A stretch of 7,027 nucleotides of DNA from Nitrospirae bacterium RBG_13_39_12 (GTDB lineage Bacteria > Nitrospirota > Thermodesulfovibrionia > Thermodesulfovibrionales > SM23-35): NCBI GenBank assembly GCA_001805125.1, contig MHEF01000058.1, positions 1 to 7,027 of the forward strand, written 5' to 3'. A program made the position numbers and the translations under genes. The notes under the pieces are model-generated. The model was given only the letters and a program-made list of their open reading frames with translations. It made no database searches and was not told the DNA's origin. This document shows positions 6,270 through 7,027 of this stretch, piece by piece. Every line of letters begins with the position of its first letter. The first letter of the stretch is position 1.

Positions 6270-6288
6270 CCGTCCCCGATTCCGTTCC
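6270..6288 (+). repeat. GTCCCC motif, copy B
   Basis: CCGTCCCCGATTCCGTTCC, the second copy of the motif. It lies exactly between the truncated restriction-modification tail (left, minus) and the truncated fdhD end (right, plus, beginning at 6289), which makes it a candidate joint sequence. Confidence 0.45.
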
Positions 6289-6390
6289 ATTGCAATTGAG
6301 ATAGCTGAAAAATCAGGTATCTCAATTGCAGGTTTTGTAAGAGGAGACCGTCTAAACGTTTATACTAACCCACAAAGAATACGCTCGTAA
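6289..6390 (+). pseudogene. fdhD: Formate dehydrogenase accessory protein FdhD, 3' remnant
   Basis: The last 33 codons read IAIEIAEKSGISIAGFVRG and then DRLNVYTNPQRIRS before TAA. This is the C-terminal signature of FdhD, the sulfur carrier that transfers sulfur from IscS to the molybdenum cofactor of formate dehydrogenase: AxxLAxxxGITLxGFxRGxxxNVYxxPxRI. The family has about 260-280 residues; its catalytic cysteines and everything else upstream are absent, and the homology stops where the GTCCCC motif begins (6270-6288). The fragment cannot be functional. Most of its first half coincides with a 40-nt palindrome at 6291-6330. No formate dehydrogenase gene lies nearby. Confidence 0.72.
6291..6330. 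repeat. 40-nt near-perfect palindrome inside the fdhD remnant
   Basis: TGCAATTGAGATA (6291-6303) is the exact reverse complement of TATCTCAATTGCA (6318-6330). Inside, after one G-G mismatch, CTGA (6305-6308) pairs with TCAG (6313-6316) around an AAAA loop. That gives 17 paired positions out of 18. No T-tract follows, so it is not a standard terminator. Confidence 0.85.
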
Positions 6391-6410
6391 AATCTCTACA
6401 ATATCCATTA

Positions 6411-6454
6411 CTTAGCAGATCGGATGGGACGTTTTGTGCCGTGTGCCTGCTAAG
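6411..6454. repeat. 8-bp inverted repeat with 28-nt spacer
   Basis: CTTAGCAG (6411-6418) and CTGCTAAG (6447-6454) are exact arms. The left arm overlaps the TAG that opens the orphan plus-strand frame beginning at 6416. Possibly a fortuitous repeat or the end of a small mobile unit. Confidence 0.3.
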
Positions 6455-6547
6455 GTCAATCTTAATCTCGATAATAAAACAGACACAAGGCGCGACTCCA
6501 ACGACGAATATGGATATTGGAGCGTTGCAAACCCTGTTGTTAAATGA
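6416..6547 (+). pseudogene. Orphan 3' gene fragment, unidentified
   Basis: A 43-codon plus-strand frame between TAG and TGA reads IGWDVLCRVPAKVNLNLDNK and later DEYGYWSVANPVVK. Composition is balanced and first codon positions are purine-rich, as in coding DNA. No start codon is present, so it looks like the 3' end of a lost gene. The opposite strand is also open over 6365-6559, but its product is hydrophobic and cysteine-scattered and looks like a shadow. I cannot name the family. GTCCCC motif copy C follows 25 nt after the stop. Confidence 0.4.
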
Positions 6548-6572
6548 AGTTTCGGGCATTCTTTAAACACAG

Positions 6573-6592
6573 TCGTCCCCTTTTCTATTTTC
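6573..6592 (+). repeat. GTCCCC motif, copy C
   Basis: TCGTCCCCTTTTCTATTTTC, the most diverged of the three copies. It sits between the orphan fragment ending at 6547 and the end of the antitoxin-like gene at 6606. Confidence 0.38.
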
Positions 6593-6605
6593 TGCAGAGA
6601 GCCGT

Positions 6606-6836
6606 TTAGCCTCCGTTGCCTGTCGTTGTCTTCAAATGACGTACTTGATGTTTTGCTATAAGTTCTCTAACGGTAGACACTAACTGAACAGGAATTTCTA
6701 TTATGGCCTGAGACTTATCTTCATATGCTGCTTCATCCTCGGCCAAGGCTTCTTCTTCGGTTTGTTTCTCATAATGGGCAAGAACTCTCTTTACCCTTTT
6801 TTCATCCCATCCCTTCGGAAATCTACTTTTTTTCAT
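6606..6836 (-). CDS. Small acidic antitoxin-like protein
   Basis: A 76-residue protein starting MKKSRFPKGWDEKRVKRVLAHYE. It has a basic N-terminus with the PKGWDE motif (8-13), a helix, a very acidic linker at 26-42 (EEEALAEDEAAYED) and a second segment with IEIPVQLVSTVRELIAKH (46-63). Proteins of this shape are common small partners encoded directly after BrnT/DUF4258-like toxin genes, and are usually annotated as hypothetical or CopG-type antitoxins. The ATG overlaps the upstream toxin stop (ATGA), with GGAGG about 11 nt upstream. The gene appears intact; the last eight residues (KTTTGNGG) are unstructured and may be a recent extension. It probably neutralises the toxin and represses their promoter, but neither role is shown by the sequence itself. 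Confidence 0.72.
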   Translation of the reverse strand: MKKSRFPKGWDEKRVKRVLAHYEKQTEEEALAEDEAAYEDKSQAIIEIPVQLVSTVRELIAKHQVRHLKTTTGNGG

Positions 6837-7027
6837 CTCTTCTTTCGCCTCCTGCGTTTATAGGCTGTTAACGGTTTGCCGGACAACTCAAAGGCTGTTA
6901 TGACAAAGACACTCTCAGGCTCCGGGTCTGGAACATAAATTACTCTGAGATAACGGCCTGCGTTTGTCTGCCCCAAAACTATTCGTGAACCTTCTCTGCC
7001 AAGACGGTCTTCTCCTGGTTTTAATAA
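6833..7027 (-). CDS. Toxin-like protein (BrnT/DUF4258-like), 5' end outside window
   Basis: The last 64 codons of a minus-strand gene: LKPGEDRLGREGSRIVLGQT, then GRYLRVIYVPDPEPESVFVI and TAFELSGKPLTAYKRRRRKKR before TGA. The order GRYLRVIY (beta strand), FVITAFEL (beta strand) and a final helix ending in an Arg/Lys-rich tail is the C-terminal half of the RelE-superfamily-like small toxins annotated as BrnT or DUF4258. These are thought to act as ribonucleases, and the basic tail would suit RNA binding. Its stop overlaps the antitoxin start by four bases (ATGA), so the pair is an operon with toxin first. The start codon and promoter lie beyond 7027. I am fairly sure of the toxin-antitoxin arrangement and less sure which subfamily it is. 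Confidence 0.68.
   Translation of the reverse strand, partial: LLKPGEDRLGREGSRIVLGQTNAGRYLRVIYVPDPEPESVFVITAFELSGKPLTAYKRRRRKKR

Noticed and set aside
6365..6559. 64-codon minus-strand ORF
   Set aside because: Composition looks like a shadow of the plus-strand fragment at 6416-6547, there is no good ribosome binding site, and it overlaps the fdhD end. Not fully excluded.
5198..7027. Duplicated tRNA 3' end (attachment site repeat)
   Set aside because: No second copy of either T-arm/CCA sequence was found by eye. The GTCCC similarity between tRNA-Glu and motif A is only about 8 bases and is judged accidental.
5240..7027. CRISPR array or integron attC sites
   Set aside because: No regularly spaced repeats; the GTCCCC motifs are irregularly spaced, and the hairpins lack the paired core sites of attC.

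Overview
The window joins an ordinary chromosomal stretch (about 1-5240) to an accessory stretch (about 5240-7027) that reads as a graveyard of gene fragments. The coding sequences look like those of an anaerobic or deep-branching bacterium. The compact aconitase of the 'Aquifex type' and the clustered lysA-dapF-dapA genes would fit Nitrospirota, Desulfobacterota or a related phylum. That placement is inference and no single gene proves it.

Minus strand, 2832 down to 1: lysA, dapF and dapA, read in that order, form a lysine/meso-diaminopimelate operon. lysA and dapF overlap by four bases (ATGA) and dapA follows after 20 nt with its own strong ribosome binding site. dapA runs off the window after 233 codons. 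The three enzymes catalyse pathway entry (DapA), LL- to meso-DAP epimerisation (DapF) and decarboxylation to lysine (LysA). DapB and a route to LL-DAP must be encoded elsewhere, perhaps just beyond position 1.

Plus strand, 3051-5240: a divergent 218-bp region with three small inverted repeats separates lysA from a TTG-started, 649-residue aconitate hydratase. Thirty-nine bases after the aconitase stop come tRNA-Lys(UUU) and tRNA-Glu(UUC), both with encoded CCA, then a rho-independent terminator. A consensus TTGACA box lies across the aconitase stop codon and could start a tRNA transcript.

Accessory part, 5240-7027: no intact gene of ordinary size is present apart from the last module. I read broken pieces of several unrelated genes: two copies of the C-terminal tail of an Eco57I-like restriction-modification enzyme (minus strand), the start of a DUF3800-like gene coupled to the second tail (minus), an 88-codon 3' gene fragment (minus), the last 33 codons of fdhD (plus), and two unidentified 3' fragments (plus). 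A short GTCCCC-containing motif recurs three times at or near borders between these pieces, and a 40-nt near-perfect palindrome lies inside the fdhD remnant. At the right edge a toxin-antitoxin-like pair is encoded on the minus strand; the toxin-like gene is cut by the window end. The best-supported story is a tRNA-adjacent integration and decay zone. I did not find a convincing complete new system.
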